Below are positions 21,874 to 24,164 of a stretch of 24,164 nt of DNA, piece after piece. A program made the translations under genes and the position numbers. The stretch is from Methylacidiphilum sp. (lineage in GTDB: Bacteria; Verrucomicrobiota; Verrucomicrobiia; CAIQCK01), in NCBI GenBank assembly GCA_020718125.1, contig DYDC01000006.1:1-24164 (forward strand), read 5' to 3'. The notes beneath the pieces are model-generated. The model did not search any database, was not told the DNA's origin, and worked only from the letters and a program-made list of their open reading frames with translations. Each line of letters starts with the position of its first letter. The stretch's first letter is position 1.

Positions 21874-22137
21874 TCAGGCCGTCGCCGCCACCGGCAACGG
21901 GTCCACATTGACGCGCTTGCCTTCCCTGTCGAAGCGCACGATGCCGTCAATGAGCGCGTAGAGCGTCCAGTCGCGGCCGATGCCGACGTTTTCGCCGGCG
22001 TCAACCTTGCTGCCGCGCTGGCGGATGATGATGCTGCCGGCGCCAATGGTCTGGCTGCCGTAAACCTTCACACCCAGCCGCTTGCTGACGCTGTCGCGAC
22101 CGTTGCGAACGCTGCCTTGTCCCTTCTTATGTGCCAT
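21874..22137 (-). CDS. rpmA: 50S ribosomal protein bL27
   Basis: bL27 reaches the peptidyl transferase centre. The 87-residue protein begins directly with MAHKKGQGSVRNGRDS, so no cleaved N-terminal leader of the Firmicutes type is present. SKRLGVKVYGSQTIGAGSII and RQRGSKVDAGENVGIGRDWTLYAL form the normal core. It lies 30 bases after rplU, and a strong terminator follows. Confidence 0.97.
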   Translation of the reverse strand: MAHKKGQGSVRNGRDSVSKRLGVKVYGSQTIGAGSIIIRQRGSKVDAGENVGIGRDWTLYALIDGIVRFDREGKRVNVDPLPVAATA

Positions 22138-22167
22138 GATGAACTTCTCCGAAAAATCTGTCCCGCA

Positions 22168-22479
22168 TCAGGCCTGGATGGCCTTGATCTTCACCACGGT
22201 CAAGTCCTGACGATGGCCGACCGTGCGATGATAGCCCTCGCGCCGGCGGAACTTGAAGGCGATGACCTTGTCTCCGCGTATATCGCCGAGCACGTCGGCG
22301 GTCACTTTCGCGCCCGCCACGACCGGCTGGCCGATCTTGACCTTGTCGCCGTCGGCGACCAGCAGGACGCGGTCAAACGCGACTTCCTGGCCATTTTCGG
22401 CTGCCAAAAGCTCGATCTCGATCGTGTCACCCGCCTCGACGCGGTATTGCTTTGCACCTGTTTCAATTACTGCATACAT
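22168..22479 (-). CDS. rplU: 50S ribosomal protein bL21
   Basis: bL21 is a 23S rRNA-binding protein next to bL20. At 103 residues it has normal length, with the signature MYAVIETGAKQYRVEAGD at the start and FKFRRREGYHRTVGHRQ (75-91) near the end. GCAGGAAT lies upstream of the ATG at 22477-22479. A strong promoter at 22507-22535 drives it with rpmA. Confidence 0.97.
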   Translation of the reverse strand: MYAVIETGAKQYRVEAGDTIEIELLAAENGQEVAFDRVLLVADGDKVKIGQPVVAGAKVTADVLGDIRGDKVIAFKFRRREGYHRTVGHRQDLTVVKIKAIQA

Positions 22480-22506
22480 GATTCTTATTCCTGCAAAAGG
22501 CCGCGC

Positions 22507-22535
22507 ACTGTAGCGATGAGCCGCAGCGATGTCAA
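22507..22535 (-). promoter_or_regulatory. Sigma70 promoter for rplU-rpmA
   Basis: Read on the minus strand this is TTGACA (22530-22535), a 17-base spacer and TACAGT (22507-22512): perfect -35 box and four of six at -10. The predicted start near 22500 gives a leader of about 20 bases with a ribosome site, so little room remains for a feedback leader. Confidence 0.75.
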
Positions 22536-22582
22536 CGGCGGATTTCAGCGATGTTCAGGCTGGAAATGACGGATTTTTGAGC

Positions 22583-22620
22583 CACGGATGAACACGGATA
22601 CACACGGATTGCGTCCGTGT
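22583..22620. repeat. CACGGAT 10-base tandem units with an overlapping hairpin
   Basis: CACGGAT recurs at 22583, 22593 and 22603, exactly ten bases apart. The third copy forms the left arm of a perfect seven-pair stem, ACACGGA/TCCGTGT (22602-22608 and 22614-22620), with a five-base loop. It lies between xylA and the rplU promoter. No T-run follows on either strand, so it is not a standard terminator. Confidence 0.7.
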
Positions 22621-22652
22621 CGGTCTGCAGACTCAAACCCGCCACCAGCGGC

Positions 22653-23969
22653 TCAGATGAACTCGTTCAGCAGGTTCTCCAGATACTCCTGCCGGCCGCT
22701 GGCGTTCGGCGCCGCGTCGCCCTTCTTCAGCATGCAGGCTTCGAGCTTCTTGAAGTTCATCCTGCCCTTCTCGATCTCCGCGCCGATGCCGCTGTCCCAT
22801 GAGGCGTAGCGCCGCCGCACAAACTCCGCCAGCCGGCCGTCCCTGCGGATGGCGCTGGCGATTTTCAGGCCGCGTGCAAAGGCGTCCATGCCGCCGATGT
22901 GAGCGTAGAACAAATCCACCGGCTCGAAGCTCTCGCGGCGCACCTTGGCGTCGAAGTTCAGGCCGCCCGTGGTGAAGCCGCCCATCTTCAGCACGACTAG
23001 CATGATCTGTGTCGTGAGATAGATGTCGGTCGGGAACTGGTCGGTGTCCCAGCCCAGCATCGCGTCGCCCACATTCGCGTCAACAGAGCCGAGCGCGCCC
23101 GCGGCGACCGCCGTCTCAAGGTCATGCTGCACCGTGTGGCCCGCGAGTGTGGCGTGGTTGGTCTCGATGTTAAGCTTGAAGTGGCCGAGCAAGTCATGCT
23201 GCCGGAGGAAGTTCAGGCACGCCGCCGCGTCGGAGTCGTATTGGTGCTTCGTCGGCTCCTTCGGCTTCGGCTCGATGTAGAACTGGCCCTTGAAGCCGAT
23301 GGCCCTCTTGTAGTCCACCGCCATGTGCAACAGCTTCGCGAGATGGTCCAGCTCGCGCTTCATGTCGGTGTTGAGCAGCGTCGAGTAACCCTCGCGCCCG
23401 CCCCAGAAGACGTAGCCCGCGCCGCCCAGCTCGTGCGTCACCTCCATCGCTTTCTTGACCTGCGCCGCGGCGAAAGCGAACACATCGGCGTTGCAACTCG
23501 TGCCCGCACCGTGGACGAAGCGCGGGTTTGAGAACAGGTTCGCCGTGCCCCAGAGCAGCTTGATGCCGGTGCGCTTCTGCTCCTCCTTCAGCACCTTCAC
23601 GATCGCGTCGAGGTTCTTGTTGGACTCCTTCAGCGACTTGCCCTCCGGCGCCACATCGCGGTCATGGAAGCAGTAGAACGGCGCGCCGAGCTTCTCCATG
23701 AACTCGAACGCCACGCGCGCGCGGTTCTGCGCGTTCGCAACCGAGTTGGAGCCGTCATCCCACGGCCGCACAGCCGTGCCCGGCCCGAACGGGTCGCCAC
23801 CGGTGCCGCGCATCGTGTGCCAGTAAGCCACGCCGAAGCGCAGGTGGTCGCGCATCGTCTTGCCGTCCACCTTCTCGTCGGGGCTGTAATGCTTGAAGGC
23901 GAGCGAGCTTCTCGACTTCGGTCCCTCGTAGCGGATCCTCATCACGTCCGGGAATGCTGGCGCTGCCAT
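22653..23969 (-). CDS. xylA: Xylose isomerase (class II)
   Basis: XylA converts xylose to xylulose. The 438-residue chain has the class II length and landmarks: WHTMRGTGGDPFGPGT (50-65), catalytic His102 and Asp105 in FHDRDVAPEG, WGGREGY (189-195), and metal ligands Glu233, Lys235, Glu269, His272, Asp297, Asp308, Asp310 and Asp340, which follow Thermotoga-type numbering with an offset of one. The ATG at 23967-23969 is chosen over a longer in-frame start at 24092 because AGGAG (23979-23983) sits nine bases upstream and the family starts here. No xylulokinase or transporter is visible in the window; the 195 bases upstream to the window edge hold the promoter region but no box that stood out. 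Confidence 0.97.
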   Translation of the reverse strand: MAAPAFPDVMRIRYEGPKSRSSLAFKHYSPDEKVDGKTMRDHLRFGVAYWHTMRGTGGDPFGPGTAVRPWDDGSNSVANAQNRARVAFEFMEKLGAPFYCFHDRDVAPEGKSLKESNKNLDAIVKVLKEEQKRTGIKLLWGTANLFSNPRFVHGAGTSCNADVFAFAAAQVKKAMEVTHELGGAGYVFWGGREGYSTLLNTDMKRELDHLAKLLHMAVDYKRAIGFKGQFYIEPKPKEPTKHQYDSDAAACLNFLRQHDLLGHFKLNIETNHATLAGHTVQHDLETAVAAGALGSVDANVGDAMLGWDTDQFPTDIYLTTQIMLVVLKMGGFTTGGLNFDAKVRRESFEPVDLFYAHIGGMDAFARGLKIASAIRRDGRLAEFVRRRYASWDSGIGAEIEKGRMNFKKLEACMLKKGDAAPNASGRQEYLENLLNEFI

Positions 23970-24164
23970 GTAAATCGTCTCCTGTATCGTTTGGTTGAAT
24001 GTTTCCTGAAACTGCGAGCGCGATAAGTAACTGAACGATGTCCCGCAGCGCAAGCACGAATCGGCCGACGTGGCATGGGCTACAGAATTCAATCTTTCTA
24101 AGTTGCAAGAGACGTGAGCGGAGGGAACTGCATTTGGAGCTAGACAAAGAGCCGCTCATGCCCC

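Noticed and set aside
22583..22620. CRISPR array
   Set aside because: Units are seven bases with three-base gaps, far too short for repeats and spacers, and no cas gene is present.

Overview
The window is GC-rich, gene-dense bacterial chromosome from a Gram-negative lineage with an outer membrane: bamA, ompH/skp, lpxD and an LpxL-type acyltransferase are all present. The aroQ-accB-accC order, Ala/Lys/Glu-rich tails on bL9 and bL25, a PvlArgDC-type decarboxylase and CGAAATCCGAAAC-type intergenic repeats would fit Verrucomicrobiota (Pedosphaera/Limisphaera-like). That placement is an inference from gene content and style, not a measured result.

Layout. Positions 1-1272 (minus) hold a response-regulator receiver cut by the window edge and a secreted Gly/Pro/Trp-rich protein of unknown function. 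Positions 1399-5353 (plus) hold aroQ, accB, accC, thiE and a PfkB kinase; the last three are joined by 4-base ATGA overlaps. Positions 5354-5683 hold a gene remnant with no proper start. A tRNA-Gly(CCC) lies at 5764-5839. Positions 5982-9998 (plus) hold two radical SAM enzymes overlapping by 20 bases, then an LpxL/HtrB-type acyltransferase. At 9999-10019 transcription converges with a 12-gene minus-strand run (20414 down to 10020): prs, rplY, pth, rpsF, ssb, rpsR, rplI, dnaB, bamA, ompH, lpxD and pyruvoyl-dependent arginine decarboxylase, with gaps of at most 42 bases. Upstream of it, also on the minus strand, are obgE (own unit), rplU-rpmA (clear promoter and terminator) and xylA.

Most of the window is housekeeping: fatty-acid precursor supply (accBC), shikimate pathway (aroQ), translation (bL9, bL21, bL25, bL27, bS6, bS18, Pth, ObgE), replication (DnaB, SSB) and outer-membrane assembly. 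The main candidate for something new is the 5982-9998 cassette. Both radical SAM proteins have the layout of the COG1964 / archaeal tetraether synthase (Tes, MJ0619) family: an N-terminal Cys-pair ribbon, a second Cys cluster, a CX3CX2C radical SAM motif and further C-terminal cysteines. Their placement with a lipid acyltransferase suggests a radical-based lipid modification, possibly joining acyl chains into membrane-spanning lipids. Family resemblance was judged by eye and the chemistry is a hypothesis.
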